DNA of 64,000 bases from a virus. A program made the translations under genes and the position numbers. The DNA lies in the IMG/VR virus record IMGVR_UViG_3300034073_003944, positions 109,067 through 173,066 of that record, one strand, 5' to 3'. The notes under the pieces are model-generated. The model was not told the DNA's origin, did not search any database, and was given only the letters and a program-made list of their open reading frames with translations. This document shows positions 8,151 through 17,678 of this stretch, piece by piece; within the stretch, counting starts at the first letter, position 1; every line of letters begins with the position of its first letter.

Positions 8151-8780
8151 ATGAAAAAAATAAAATTTGACATTCTTACAGAATCCGAACTAATCGAATA
8201 CGGCGTGTTTTCATCGGTAGATGAAACCTATGACTTTATAAAATCCAATCCTGAAAACCAACGTGGAAAAAATTCCATACAATGGATATACTTGTATATG
8301 GATGAGTTATATCAACTTGCTAAAGAATGTAATCATATTACCGAGATGGGTGTGAATGAAGTAAATAGTTCATGGGCATTCTTAAAAGCGAGGCCCAAAA
8401 AATTAGTATGTATTGATATTACATTTTCTTATGCTTATAAAAGAGTTAATTTTGAAGATCACATTTGGTTAGAATCATTAAAAGCTTTATCTAAAAAAGA
8501 AAATGTAGATTTAACATTAATAGAAGATGATACCACTAAAATAGAAATTGAAGAAACAGATTTATTATTTATCGATACGAAACACACTTACCAACATCTT
8601 AAAAAAGAATTAAATTTACACGCTAATAAAGTTAAAAAATATATAGCATTTCACGATACAGTTTTGTTTCCGGAGTTAAATAACGCCATCATTGAATTTT
8701 TAGAAACGAATAGAAATTGGACAATATATAAAAATATAAAAACCAATCCCGGTCTTCTAATCATAAAAAATAATACATGA
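8151..8780 (+). CDS. Methyltransferase-like protein
   Basis: About 209 residues. The order TEMGVNEVNSSWAFL, KLVCIDIT, LLFIDTKHTYQHLKKEL and YIAFHDT follows Methyltransf_24-like class I methyltransferases (SAM-loop, acidic strand end, then a D-T/G-K-H-T-Y metal-type motif and F-H-D). The SAM loop is degenerate (only one glycine where the family has three), so activity is uncertain. The ATG at 8151 is preferred over a TTG at 8109 that would overlap the epimerase. Overlaps the next gene by four bases. Confidence 0.55.
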   Translation: MKKIKFDILTESELIEYGVFSSVDETYDFIKSNPENQRGKNSIQWIYLYMDELYQLAKECNHITEMGVNEVNSSWAFLKARPKKLVCIDITFSYAYKRVNFEDHIWLESLKALSKKENVDLTLIEDDTTKIEIEETDLLFIDTKHTYQHLKKELNLHANKVKKYIAFHDTVLFPELNNAIIEFLETNRNWTIYKNIKTNPGLLIIKNNT

Positions 8781-9439
8781 ACAACATAATCAACGAAATT
8801 TTAAATAAAAAATTGACTCTAATTGATAGAGAAAGATTTGATTGTATTATTGATTTAAAACAGCAGGTTGAATCTCATGATGGCGATATAGTAGAATGTG
8901 GAGTTTATAAAGGAGGTATGGCTATATTTTTAGCTCATCTATTTCCTTTAAAAAAAATATGGGTGGTAGATTCATTTAGAGGATGTCAACCTTTAAAAAA
9001 CGCTTTATTTAAATATGAAAAAGAAGAAAGATGGAAAGATGGAGAATTTTCAGCTTCCATAGAAGAAGTAAAAAATAACTTCAAAAAATTTAACATTTTA
9101 GATAAGAATCGAATAATTTATTTAGAGGGTTGGGTAAAAGATACATTACCTACATGTGATATAAATAAAATATTACTGCTTAGAGTAGATGTTGATAGTT
9201 ATAGTGCAACCCGTGAAGTATTAAGATATTTATATGACAAAGTTGTTTTAAATGGCGTAGTAGTGTTCGATGATACATGTTGTTATGAAGCTATGGATGC
9301 TATCAAAGATTTTTTCATAATCGAAAAACAACAGCCAAATATAAATTTTTATACAGCAAAACACGAAAAAATAGATTTATTGAACATCGACTCAAAAAAT
9401 GTTCCGTGTGGTTGTTACATGATTAAAAAATATGAGTAA
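8777..9439 (+). CDS. TylF-type SAM-dependent O-methyltransferase
   Basis: A 220-residue protein matching the macrocin O-methyltransferase (TylF) family, which methylates sugar hydroxyls in glycosylated natural products and polysaccharides. Visible: IVECGVYKGGMAIFLAHL (SAM loop), KIWVVDSFRG, LEGWVKDTLP, then LLRVDVDSYSATREVL and VVVFDDTC, the acidic residues that bind the metal in this family. Length is typical. It overlaps the preceding gene by four bases and the next by eight, so it is part of one operon. The likely job is methylation of a sugar made by neighbouring enzymes. Confidence 0.8.
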   Translation: MNNIINEILNKKLTLIDRERFDCIIDLKQQVESHDGDIVECGVYKGGMAIFLAHLFPLKKIWVVDSFRGCQPLKNALFKYEKEERWKDGEFSASIEEVKNNFKKFNILDKNRIIYLEGWVKDTLPTCDINKILLLRVDVDSYSATREVLRYLYDKVVLNGVVVFDDTCCYEAMDAIKDFFIIEKQQPNINFYTAKHEKIDLLNIDSKNVPCGCYMIKKYE

Positions 9440-10376
9440 AAAAATTGTAATAGTTCCAGTATTTTGTGAAACTCACTTAATTAAACTTCAAATAGATAAT
9501 ATATTTAATACGATTGATCCAGATATATTAATTTACAACGAAGGAATGTTTCCTCATGGTCCCGAAAGTTGTACTAATATGGCCGGATTTAAAGAAAAAT
9601 ATACTCTAAATAGTGAAGGAAAACGAGGGTTTGACTATCCGGAATTACAAGAAATAATATTTGAAGCTCAAAAAAAATATAGTAATAAGAAAATTATATT
9701 AAATGAGATGGAATACGATCCAAATGAAAAATCTGCTACCAAACATTATACAAAAGCGTGTAGTAATTTTAAAGAATTAAATATTGATGTTAATGTTGGT
9801 GATTTTATATTTCCATTTGAAGGAGATGTATTTCATCTAGAGAGTGATAAAGATTCGATTGAATCGTACATGTCCCAATTAAATCCAGACACCGGTTTTA
9901 GAAGTATATGGGTAGATTTCGTACAAAATCAATATTACGCGGAACTTAAAAGTCTCAAACCATTCTTTAAAAATCAAGAGGGTAGTACCAGAAAAATTTG
10001 CATAAAATATGGCACTCAAAAATTTTACGAATCTGTTATAGGAAATTTTGAATCTAGAAATTATGAAGCGTTGTATTCTACAGAACTAGTAACATACCAC
10101 TATCCGTGGTTTAGATTTGGAAAATATTTAGACTTAAGATACGATCAACTTAATAGACCCGATTATTATTGGAAATACTTTTCTCAGGCTTTAAATTACA
10201 TAGATGAATTAAAATACGCACGTGTATGTGCTAAGCCTGATAAACAAGGTACATACAGATATTTAAGTGCAGTAAAAATAAATCACCCAGAAGCTATAAA
10301 ATCACATCCAAACTATATATCCGATATTGATATTGAAACTATTATTAACAATAACCACATCATCGATTATAAATGA
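9432..10376 (+). CDS. Putative glycosyltransferase-like protein (GT-A-like)
   Basis: A 314-residue protein opening with KKIVIVPVFCETHLIKLQID, similar to the first strand-helix of GT-A enzymes. It contains DFIFPFEGDVFHL, in a position and style resembling the D-x-D-bearing strand, but a strict D-x-D is not visible (EGD instead). Rich in aromatic residues in the last third (YHYPWFRF). It is tightly packed between the TylF-like gene and another GT-like gene with overlaps on both sides. A transferase role is inferred mostly from context. Confidence 0.45.
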   Translation: MSKKIVIVPVFCETHLIKLQIDNIFNTIDPDILIYNEGMFPHGPESCTNMAGFKEKYTLNSEGKRGFDYPELQEIIFEAQKKYSNKKIILNEMEYDPNEKSATKHYTKACSNFKELNIDVNVGDFIFPFEGDVFHLESDKDSIESYMSQLNPDTGFRSIWVDFVQNQYYAELKSLKPFFKNQEGSTRKICIKYGTQKFYESVIGNFESRNYEALYSTELVTYHYPWFRFGKYLDLRYDQLNRPDYYWKYFSQALNYIDELKYARVCAKPDKQGTYRYLSAVKINHPEAIKSHPNYISDIDIETIINNNHIIDYK

Positions 10377-11383
10377 AATTACAAAATAAATATGCAATAG
10401 GCACACATGTTATGTTCTATGAAATAGAAATGTATCCGGATTTTATAAACGGATTAATAAATCTATTAGAAGCTGTAGAGAACAAAGAAAATGTCTACTT
10501 AGATTTTTGTTTTAATACATCTGAATATTTTGAAAAGATTGATAAAAACAAAATAAGTTTAGATAACTTGTTCATTAAGTTTAATAGTGGTATAGAAAAA
10601 TTAAAAGCATTGGGTTATAATAACATAAAAACTGATATTAAAAACATCAACGATGAAATTTACAATATAGCAGATTATAGAAGAGACTTTAACAACAACT
10701 ATTGCAAAAAAGTTGATTTTTTAATGTGGGGAGAAACTGACAGTTTCTTTCCAAAAGAATCATTTAAAGTACTCGAATCTTTAAAAAATTATACAGATAA
10801 AAATAATTTTCATCGTTATATCTTATCGTGGTCGGAACGGAAAATGTGGGATGAATCTTGGAAAGTTACTGAACATGTTGACTATGAAAATATAATTTTT
10901 GTAGATACACCGGATCAAGTTGATAATGAAAATTATGCTAAATCTCCGTTGTCCATCGAAAAAATGAATTTAATAAATTCAAAAACTGTAGATATAGATA
11001 TCAGAGTAACAAATGAACCTAAAATTGATGGCAGTTGTTTAGTAATCAGTTCAGATTTGATTAAATGTGGAGTCAACATTCCTCACAGTCTTTTGTGTAG
11101 TGGTGATGATAGTAGTTTAGGCGTAATTGCAAAACAACTTCTGGGAGATAAATTCATACAAATCGTCGTTAAAAATATATTAAAAGTACATGCTAGAAGA
11201 CATCCCAAAAAAAGAATGTATATTTTAAATGAAAACAATCCCCGTGGTTTTTGTGGTAAAGAAAAGGGTGATTGGTGGAAAATTTTACAAGATTACTCTA
11301 AATCCAATTTAAACATTTTATTAAATAATCAAAATAAATTCTATACATTTGACGATGTATTTGATAAAATAAAAAACATATGA
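10373..11383 (+). CDS. Putative glycosyltransferase-like protein
   Basis: A 336-residue protein with a GT-A-like layout: an opening strand (YAIGTHVMFYEIEMYPDF), a central KVDFLMWGETDSFFPKESF in which ETD sits where the metal-binding acidic triplet is expected, and a late SGDDSSLG segment. A cluster of basic residues (HARRHPKKR) follows near residue 275. No exact family is recognised. Coupled by four-base overlaps to the genes on both sides. Confidence 0.45.
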   Translation: MKLQNKYAIGTHVMFYEIEMYPDFINGLINLLEAVENKENVYLDFCFNTSEYFEKIDKNKISLDNLFIKFNSGIEKLKALGYNNIKTDIKNINDEIYNIADYRRDFNNNYCKKVDFLMWGETDSFFPKESFKVLESLKNYTDKNNFHRYILSWSERKMWDESWKVTEHVDYENIIFVDTPDQVDNENYAKSPLSIEKMNLINSKTVDIDIRVTNEPKIDGSCLVISSDLIKCGVNIPHSLLCSGDDSSLGVIAKQLLGDKFIQIVVKNILKVHARRHPKKRMYILNENNPRGFCGKEKGDWWKILQDYSKSNLNILLNNQNKFYTFDDVFDKIKNI

Positions 11384-11733
11384 AAATGCCAATATCAGAA
11401 ATAGCAGATAGATATAGTATAACTCTTTTAAAAAGTGAACGAATTGAAGGAGTAAATCTAACAGATGAATTAAATGCCTATTTACAAGAATTAAATAAGT
11501 ACGAAGGTATACAAAGTTATTTAGAAAGACTGTATCAGATAAACGGAGAAATTTGGGATTTGGAATCCGACATTAGAAAAGGTAAGGAGAATATACTCGG
11601 ACTTGAAGAAGTTGGTAGACGAGCAATTATGATTCGAGGTAAGAATAAGATTCGAGTTGGAATTAAAAATGAAATGGTAGAGAAATACGAAGAAGGATTC
11701 AAAGATATAAAAATGAATCATGCTAGTGTATGA
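11380..11733 (+). CDS. Small helical protein of glycan clusters, unknown function
   Basis: A 117-residue, all-helical, charged protein beginning MKMPISEIADRYSI. Small proteins with an S-E-I-A-D-R-Y-S-I-like opening are familiar companions of surface-sugar genes in bacteria and phages, from memory of such clusters, but no function is established here. The middle (residues 25-65) could form a helical hairpin. Both ends overlap neighbouring glycan genes by four bases, so it is made in step with them. Confidence 0.5.
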   Translation: MKMPISEIADRYSITLLKSERIEGVNLTDELNAYLQELNKYEGIQSYLERLYQINGEIWDLESDIRKGKENILGLEEVGRRAIMIRGKNKIRVGIKNEMVEKYEEGFKDIKMNHASV

Positions 11734-12671
11734 ATGTATGTTTTGTAAGCCAAAACGGTCATATAGGAAAACTACCACGAAATTTTGAAAATTGTAGAGT
11801 AGAGTTTGCTTGGCAAATTGCATTAAACTCGGATCATCTATCTTTTGATTATATTTGTAAAAACAAAGTACAATCGTACGACTTAGTTATAATAATTCTA
11901 CCGAAGAAACTTGAATTGATTAATATCAATCAAATATTAGATATTTGTAAATCTATTGGTAAAAAAGTAACAGTAATGCAAGAAGGTCCGTGTTGGTATT
12001 ACCAAGATTACAAATACGAAGATCAAGTTAATTATATAAACTTTTTGAATGAGATGGACTTTTTATTAGTCCATAATAAAAGTGATGTAGCTTATTTTAA
12101 AGGTATATTTAAGAAACCTACATTTAATCTACAATCTTTAATGATTGAAGATACAGTTAAAAATATAATTAATAAAAATAGTGGATATCCAATCATCGGT
12201 GGTAACTTTTGTAGCTGGTACGGTGGAGTAGATAGTTATTTTGTTGCCCGTAATTTTAATAAAGATATATACATACCTAGTATGGGTAGGAAAATAACCA
12301 ATGAGGAAAACTTCCCAAACTTAAAACATTTACCTTATATGCAATGGACGCAATGGATCCATACACTATCTCAATTCAACATAGGTATTCATTTGATGAG
12401 AACACATGCGGCTGGTACATTTGCCCTTAATTGTGCTTATTTAGGTATACCGTGTATCGGTTATAAAGGATTGGATACTCAACAAATATTACATCCATTA
12501 TTAACGGTTGATGTAGGTAATATAGAAAAAGCAAACGAATTAGCTATACAATTAAGAGATGATGTAGATTTTTATAATAATTGTTCTTTTCATTCTAAAG
12601 AATTATATCAAATATATTATACAGAAGAAAAGTGGTTACAAAATTGGAATAAAATTTATGAACAAATTTAA
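11730..12671 (+). CDS. Putative GT-B-like glycosyltransferase
   Basis: A 313-residue protein with two Rossmann-like halves. The first half contains alternating strands and helices up to VTVMQEGPCWYY and FLLVHNKSD; the second has NIGIHLMRTHAAGTFALNC followed by AYLGIPCIGYKGLD. This last stretch copies the donor-site helix of GT-B enzymes (helix, then G-x-P-x-I/V) but lacks the glutamates of E-x7-E. It ends 14 bases inside the next gene. Donor and acceptor cannot be assigned. Confidence 0.5.
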   Translation: MNVCFVSQNGHIGKLPRNFENCRVEFAWQIALNSDHLSFDYICKNKVQSYDLVIIILPKKLELININQILDICKSIGKKVTVMQEGPCWYYQDYKYEDQVNYINFLNEMDFLLVHNKSDVAYFKGIFKKPTFNLQSLMIEDTVKNIINKNSGYPIIGGNFCSWYGGVDSYFVARNFNKDIYIPSMGRKITNEENFPNLKHLPYMQWTQWIHTLSQFNIGIHLMRTHAAGTFALNCAYLGIPCIGYKGLDTQQILHPLLTVDVGNIEKANELAIQLRDDVDFYNNCSFHSKELYQIYYTEEKWLQNWNKIYEQI

Positions 12672-13461
12672 AATTGGCATTGTTGGTTACGGATATGTTG
12701 GAAAAGCGTTTCATAATTTTTTTAAAAATCATTACGAATGTTTAATTTATGATCCAAACTTAAATACAAGCGTAACCAAAGACGAAATCAATAAATGTAA
12801 TTTAGCAGTTGTATGCGTTCCTACTCCCGAAAAACAAGATGGTAGTTGTGATACGAGTATTGTGGAAGAAACAATTAGTTGGTTAAAAACGGAATTAATT
12901 CTTTTAAAAAGTACAGTTGAAATTGGCACAACCGATAAACTAATCAACACTTTTAATAAAGAAATTGTATTTAGTCCCGAATTTGCAGGTGAGTCAAAAT
13001 ATTGGACACCGGATGGATTTACAACTGATGTTAAACAAACACCATTCTTTATATTTGGTGGTAAAAAAGAACTATGTTACAAATTAATTGAAATTTACAC
13101 ACCTATAACCGGTCCAAGCAAAACATACCGGGTAACAGATACAATCAGCGCGGAGATTACAAAATATGTAACAAATACACATCTAGCTATGAAAGTTGCA
13201 TATTGCAATGAAATATACGATTTGTGTGAAAAACTCGGAATAAATTATTATGAAATGAGAGATTTATGGTTATTAGATCCCCGTACTACTAAATCCCATA
13301 CAGCTGTATTTGCAAATGACCGTGGATTCGGAGGAAAATGTTTTCCAAAAGACACAAAAGCTTTAGTCAAATTGGGAGATAAAGTTGATATAAATCTTTC
13401 AATTTTAAAAAGTGTGTTAAAAAGTAATGAAGAAATGATCAAAAAAAATAATGTTATTTGA
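12658..13461 (+). CDS. UDP-glucose/GDP-mannose dehydrogenase-like protein lacking the C-terminal domain
   Basis: Family members oxidise a nucleotide hexose twice to a uronic acid using NAD. Here the NAD domain (KIGIVGYGYVGKAFHNFF), the VVCVPTP strand, the LKSTVEIGTT segment and the central helical domain with the catalytic cysteine (GFGGKCFPKDT, Cys near residue 228) are all present. The protein stops at residue 267, whereas usual members are about 400-450: the C-terminal UDP-binding domain is missing and the next gene starts four bases later. It may be a shortened enzyme or work with another protein; the intact active-site motif argues against simple decay. Confidence 0.75.
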   Translation: MNKFKIGIVGYGYVGKAFHNFFKNHYECLIYDPNLNTSVTKDEINKCNLAVVCVPTPEKQDGSCDTSIVEETISWLKTELILLKSTVEIGTTDKLINTFNKEIVFSPEFAGESKYWTPDGFTTDVKQTPFFIFGGKKELCYKLIEIYTPITGPSKTYRVTDTISAEITKYVTNTHLAMKVAYCNEIYDLCEKLGINYYEMRDLWLLDPRTTKSHTAVFANDRGFGGKCFPKDTKALVKLGDKVDINLSILKSVLKSNEEMIKKNNVI

Positions 13462-13464
13462 ATT

Positions 13465-14268
13465 ATGATTGAAGATAAATTTACCATATGTACTAGTTTT
13501 AATCATAGACTTTTTAAAGATCCACATCAAATTGCATATAAAAGTCTACCAAAAATTTTCAAAAATAGTAAATTTTATGTCTATCACGAAAATTCTTTTG
13601 ATTCAAAAGTAGATAACATATCAATCGATTTTTCTGACAAATCGGACAATGTTATATTATACGATTTATATGAAAAATTTCCGTGGTTAGAAAATTACTT
13701 AAAAACAAGTCATTTTTCAAAACTATCTAATCATTCTAATTATTGGATAAGAAATTCGGAATATTGGTTTAGAAAAGTAGTAAGTCTTGTAGATTTTATT
13801 ATGACTGCAAATGAAACCGAATATGGTATTTGGTTTGATTGTGATTCTACTGTTATCAAACCATTTGACCAAAGATTTTTAAACCAGTTATCAAATAATG
13901 ATTGGTGTTGTATTTTCAGAGAAGAGTGGGGAGTAACTATTGAAACCGGATTTCAAGTTTTTAAACTAAATGACGACCGTGTTAAAAATTTTTGTTTAAA
14001 GTATTTAGAATATTATACAAGCGGCGATGTTTTTAAAAATGAAAAACAATATGCCGATAATTTTGTATTGGAATCATGTTTTAAAAAATTTGACCACGAT
14101 TTAAAATTAGGCCGGTTATTAACAAATAACTTTGATATTTACGAATATATCAAACACTTTAAACGCCCTTTAGGATTAGTCCGTGAACGGAAACGATTGA
14201 TTGAAAAAAAGAACGAATTTTATTTAAAAAATAACAAACTTTTTAATAAATCAATTATCAATATTTAA
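13465..14268 (+). CDS. Putative GT-A glycosyltransferase
   Basis: A 267-residue protein with the first strand FTICTSFNHRLF and a clear D-x-D-type site, IWFDCDSTVIKPFD, followed by WCCIFREEWGVTIETGFQVF, a layout seen in GT8/GT32-like enzymes that use a metal-bound nucleotide sugar. It starts immediately after the dehydrogenase-like gene (ATG at 13465) and ends just before another GT-A gene with a similar plan; the two may be distant relatives. The C-terminal 30 residues are basic and polar. Confidence 0.6.
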   Translation: MIEDKFTICTSFNHRLFKDPHQIAYKSLPKIFKNSKFYVYHENSFDSKVDNISIDFSDKSDNVILYDLYEKFPWLENYLKTSHFSKLSNHSNYWIRNSEYWFRKVVSLVDFIMTANETEYGIWFDCDSTVIKPFDQRFLNQLSNNDWCCIFREEWGVTIETGFQVFKLNDDRVKNFCLKYLEYYTSGDVFKNEKQYADNFVLESCFKKFDHDLKLGRLLTNNFDIYEYIKHFKRPLGLVRERKRLIEKKNEFYLKNNKLFNKSIINI

Positions 14269-14273
14269 TTTTT

Positions 14274-15029
14274 ATGAATGCTAATTGTATAGTAATGATC
14301 GCAATTGAAGATAATTTTTCAAAATACAACCATAAAGACTATTTTGAAATTTCAATTGAAGCTTGGAAGAAATATTGTACTAAAAACAGTATAGATTTTA
14401 TCTTAATTGATAAAAAATTAAATTCAATTCCACATTCAAAATGGACAAAACATTTTTTATTTGATTATATTGAAGATAAATATGAAAAGATAGGAATGGT
14501 AGATTTCGATACTATACCTAAGTGGGATATGCCTAATCCGTTTGAATTGTATAATGATGAATTTTGTGGAGTTATTGATAATTGTAATTTAAATTGGTTA
14601 AACAATAGTCTAAATGCATATAAATCTACATTTCAAGAATTGGATGTCGATATAAAAATAAGCGAATACATAAATAGCGGAGTCTTATTTTTTACAAAAA
14701 ATCACAAATTTGTTTTTGAGGAAATGAAGCACTTTTATTTCAATAACAAAACGGTTTTAGATAATTGGAGTGTTTCAAACACCGGTCGAGATCAAACTAT
14801 TCTAAACTTAGTTTTAAAAAAACTTAATATTAAAAAGAAATATTTTCCATATAGTTGGAACACAGTTTCTATGATAAAAAAAGGAATGTTTTTTTATAAT
14901 GATAAGTTACAAGATTTTACTCCTTTTTTTATAAAATATGGAAATATATGGCACTTTACCGGATTTTCAATTGAGGAAAGAACTAATATTATTAGACAAC
15001 TTTGGTCTCAAACAAAACACTTATATTAA
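14274..15029 (+). CDS. Putative GT-A glycosyltransferase
   Basis: A 251-residue protein. Key stretch: KIGMVDFDTIPKWDMPNPFEL, in which DFD is the metal/nucleotide D-x-D. Then YINSGVLFFTKNH is the N-S/G-G-V/F strand typical of GT8-like and related enzymes, and TGRDQTILN gives the later D-Q motif. Its stop (15027-15029) shares a base with the next start (TAATG). The following gene has the same layout of motifs, so the pair probably arose by duplication. Confidence 0.65.
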   Translation: MNANCIVMIAIEDNFSKYNHKDYFEISIEAWKKYCTKNSIDFILIDKKLNSIPHSKWTKHFLFDYIEDKYEKIGMVDFDTIPKWDMPNPFELYNDEFCGVIDNCNLNWLNNSLNAYKSTFQELDVDIKISEYINSGVLFFTKNHKFVFEEMKHFYFNNKTVLDNWSVSNTGRDQTILNLVLKKLNIKKKYFPYSWNTVSMIKKGMFFYNDKLQDFTPFFIKYGNIWHFTGFSIEERTNIIRQLWSQTKHLY

Positions 15030-15802
15030 TGAAAAACATAATATTTATCCCAGCAGTAATTTCTGACAAAGGAGAAAAAAAGTTGAGAAACACTCCTTTA
15101 ATCAAAAAAATATTTGACTATAGTATACGAAGTTGGAAATACTTTGCTAATAAACATAATTGTACAGTAGTTGTTTTAGACGAACCAATATTAGATACTA
15201 ATGTTACTAGTATGGCGTGGCAAAGATATTATGTTTTAGATTTATTGGAACAAAGTAATATTAAATACAATCAAGTCTTAATAGTAGATGCGGATACTAT
15301 TGTACATCCAAATTGTCCTAACTTTTTTGAATTAACTGAAAACAAATATACCGGCGTACACGATGGTGTAGTATATGAATGGGTAATGAGAAGTGTAGAG
15401 TGTTACAGCAAATTATTATTTAACAACTATAACTTAAATGTTTGGAATTATATTAATGGTGGATTTCAAATAATCAACGAATCACATAAAAATCATATAA
15501 ATAAGTTCAAAGAATTTTATATAAATAACCGAGAGGAAATTTATCAAGTTGAATCCAATATAAAATTAGGTACAGATCAAACACCTATGAATTTCTTTCT
15601 ACAAATAAATAATGTTGATACTAAAATTCTACCGTATGAATTTAACATGACGGGATTACATCTATCTGAAGGTTTGAACGAAGATTTAATTTTTACAAAT
15701 TTAGGATGGGTTTATCATTTTAATGGTATACCTGATGAAACTTACGGTTCAAAAGTAGAATATTATATGAATAAAACTTTTAAAAAATTGTATGATAACT
15801 AA
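15029..15802 (+). CDS. Putative GT-A glycosyltransferase
   Basis: About 257 residues. LIVDADTIVHPNCPNFFEL holds the D-x-D site; YINGGFQIINESH and GTDQTPMNFF are the matching later motifs, in the same order and spacing as in the preceding gene (14274-15029). The ATG at 15029 overlapping the previous stop is preferred to a TTG at 15002. Overlaps the next gene by eleven bases. Substrates unknown. Confidence 0.65.
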   Translation: MKNIIFIPAVISDKGEKKLRNTPLIKKIFDYSIRSWKYFANKHNCTVVVLDEPILDTNVTSMAWQRYYVLDLLEQSNIKYNQVLIVDADTIVHPNCPNFFELTENKYTGVHDGVVYEWVMRSVECYSKLLFNNYNLNVWNYINGGFQIINESHKNHINKFKEFYINNREEIYQVESNIKLGTDQTPMNFFLQINNVDTKILPYEFNMTGLHLSEGLNEDLIFTNLGWVYHFNGIPDETYGSKVEYYMNKTFKKLYDN

Positions 15803-16754
15803 AAAGAACATCAATGGAAATCCAGAATTTGGTTGTGAGTTAACTTTAACCCTACCATATGCATATCATCTCCATCTAAAGAATGAATTGGGAACCGTTA
15901 GAACTGTTAAAGGCATGAAACCATTTTATTTTTTTACAGACCAAATTGAAGAATATTATAATGATCGATCTGTAGATAATAAAGTGGCTTTAAAAGATGT
16001 ACCGAATAATTGGATACACCACAATGCATTAGCAATAACCGGTAAAGATTATAGTGAACTAACAGACGAAGAAAAAAGAAATGTAAATGGTGTATTAGAT
16101 TATAGAGAATGGACTCCACCTCCCATAAGGGAACATTATCTTAAAAATAATGAAATAAATATAAAAGAAAAATTCGTAGTAATATGCAATAGATTTAATC
16201 TTGAACACGGACACTTTCCATATGGATACTTTGATATTCCACTTTTACAAGATATCTTTGAATACTTTAATAAAATTAATTACAAAGTAATTTATAAACG
16301 ACCTGAAAATAATGAATTTCCAGTTGATTGTAATGAAACTAGTGATATCATAAATAAATACGGCATTAAAGCAGAAGATGCAAATGGAAATGTTGTTGAT
16401 GATAAACAAATAAGCCGAATGTATGATAATGTTATCGTATTTGATGATTTACATAAAGAATATTCACATTTATCTTACAATGTTTTTCAATTACAATTAT
16501 TTTCTAAATCTTCCGGTTTTATTTCGATGGGAGGTGGAAACACCCTATTGAGTTGTTATTTTAAACAACCTGTAGTTTCTTATTTTACTACTACAAAAGA
16601 AATGAGAGATAATTACTTTGGTAAAAATTCCTATTATAGGAAACTTTCAAATTGTGATTTTTATCCAATAAAAGATCCAGAAAAAAATATACAAGAAAGA
16701 GGATATAGAGATTACACGGAATTATTAGAAACAATAAAAACAGTTTTTAAATGA
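15792..16754 (+). CDS. Unknown protein of the glycan island, possibly GT-B-like
   Basis: A 320-residue protein. From about residue 120 it resembles one half of a GT-B fold: KFVVICNRFNLEHGH, then KVIYKRPEN, VIVFDDLHKEYSHLSYNVF, SGFISMGGGNTLLSCYF and QPVVSYF. The segment SMGGGNTLL followed by helix and QPVVSYF is like the nucleotide-binding loop of glycosyltransferases that act on surface polymers. The N-terminal part is not recognised. It ends with a four-base overlap into the PseB-like gene. Confidence 0.45.
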   Translation: MITKKNINGNPEFGCELTLTLPYAYHLHLKNELGTVRTVKGMKPFYFFTDQIEEYYNDRSVDNKVALKDVPNNWIHHNALAITGKDYSELTDEEKRNVNGVLDYREWTPPPIREHYLKNNEINIKEKFVVICNRFNLEHGHFPYGYFDIPLLQDIFEYFNKINYKVIYKRPENNEFPVDCNETSDIINKYGIKAEDANGNVVDDKQISRMYDNVIVFDDLHKEYSHLSYNVFQLQLFSKSSGFISMGGGNTLLSCYFKQPVVSYFTTTKEMRDNYFGKNSYYRKLSNCDFYPIKDPEKNIQERGYRDYTELLETIKTVFK

Positions 16755-17677
16755 AAAACAAGAAAATATTTATCACAGGAGGAGCAGGCTTTTTAGGTAA
16801 AAATATCGTCAAAAGATATTATGACGATAATGAAATAACTGTATTTAGTCGTGATGAAGCAAAACACTATTATTTAAAAAAGCAATTTCCTAAAATAAAA
16901 TGTGTTGTTGGTGATATAAGAAATTATGATCTGCTTAAAAGAAGCAGTAAAAATCACGAAGTAGGAATATTTGCTGCAAGTTTAAAGCAAATTGAAGCTG
17001 TCGATCAAAATGTTGAAGAATCGGTAAAAATTATAATTAATGGTGCCATTAATAGTAGAAGAGTCTCTGAAGAAAATAATTTTGAATCTGCATGTTTCAT
17101 TTCTTCTGATAAAAGTCGATCCGCTACAACGCTTTATGGATCTATGAAATTCGTCGCAGGTGAAAGTTTTATTGTAAATTCAGACGCAAATTTCCCAAAA
17201 CTAAGCACGGCTATTTACGGAAATGTATTAAACTCGACAGGTAGTATAATTCCACTAATTTGGAACGCTTTACAAAACAAATATGCATTAAAATTGTATT
17301 CTACGGAAATGACTCGATTTATGATATCAGTCGATGAGGCTATTGATTTAATAGAAGCTTCATTAAAAGTTAATGGGTATAATGTAATACCCGAAGTAAA
17401 AAGTTTTCGTATACAAGATTTATTTGAAATATACGCCGAATTATTTGGTTTGAAATACGATGTAGATAAACCCCGAATTTCAGAAAAACTCCACGAAATC
17501 ATGATATCGAGTGAAGAAATACCGCGTGTTAAAAAAGAAGATGCATATTTTTATATGCATTACAAAGAAACATATAATCGAGTATCGTTTCCAAATAATG
17601 AATTCTCTAGTAAAGATGTATGTATAAGTAAAGAAAAACTAAACAATATTTTGAAATCCTTTAATTATTTTGAATAA
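16751..17677 (+). CDS. PseB/CapD-like nucleotide-sugar dehydratase/epimerase
   Basis: A 308-residue NAD(P)-dependent enzyme of the polysaccharide-biosynthesis branch (UDP-GlcNAc 4,6-dehydratase/5-epimerase group). IFITGGAGFLGKNIVKRY is the cofactor loop. FAASLKQIEAVDQNVEES corresponds to the A-A-L-K-Q/H-V-P strand of PseB/FlaA1. CFISSDKSRSATTLYGSMK carries the S-S-D-K and Y-x3-K catalytic residues in the family's order. In that family the product is a 6-deoxy-4-keto sugar that later becomes pseudaminic acid, QuiNAc, FucNAc or similar. The C-terminal region is shorter and divergent. The aminotransferase that often follows is not seen nearby. Confidence 0.75.
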   Translation: MKNKKIFITGGAGFLGKNIVKRYYDDNEITVFSRDEAKHYYLKKQFPKIKCVVGDIRNYDLLKRSSKNHEVGIFAASLKQIEAVDQNVEESVKIIINGAINSRRVSEENNFESACFISSDKSRSATTLYGSMKFVAGESFIVNSDANFPKLSTAIYGNVLNSTGSIIPLIWNALQNKYALKLYSTEMTRFMISVDEAIDLIEASLKVNGYNVIPEVKSFRIQDLFEIYAELFGLKYDVDKPRISEKLHEIMISSEEIPRVKKEDAYFYMHYKETYNRVSFPNNEFSSKDVCISKEKLNNILKSFNYFE

Positions 17678-17678
17678 T

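Noticed and set aside
12658-13461. Treating the short dehydrogenase as a pseudogene
   Set aside because: Cofactor loop and catalytic cysteine are intact, the gene is tightly packed and no remnant of the missing domain follows.
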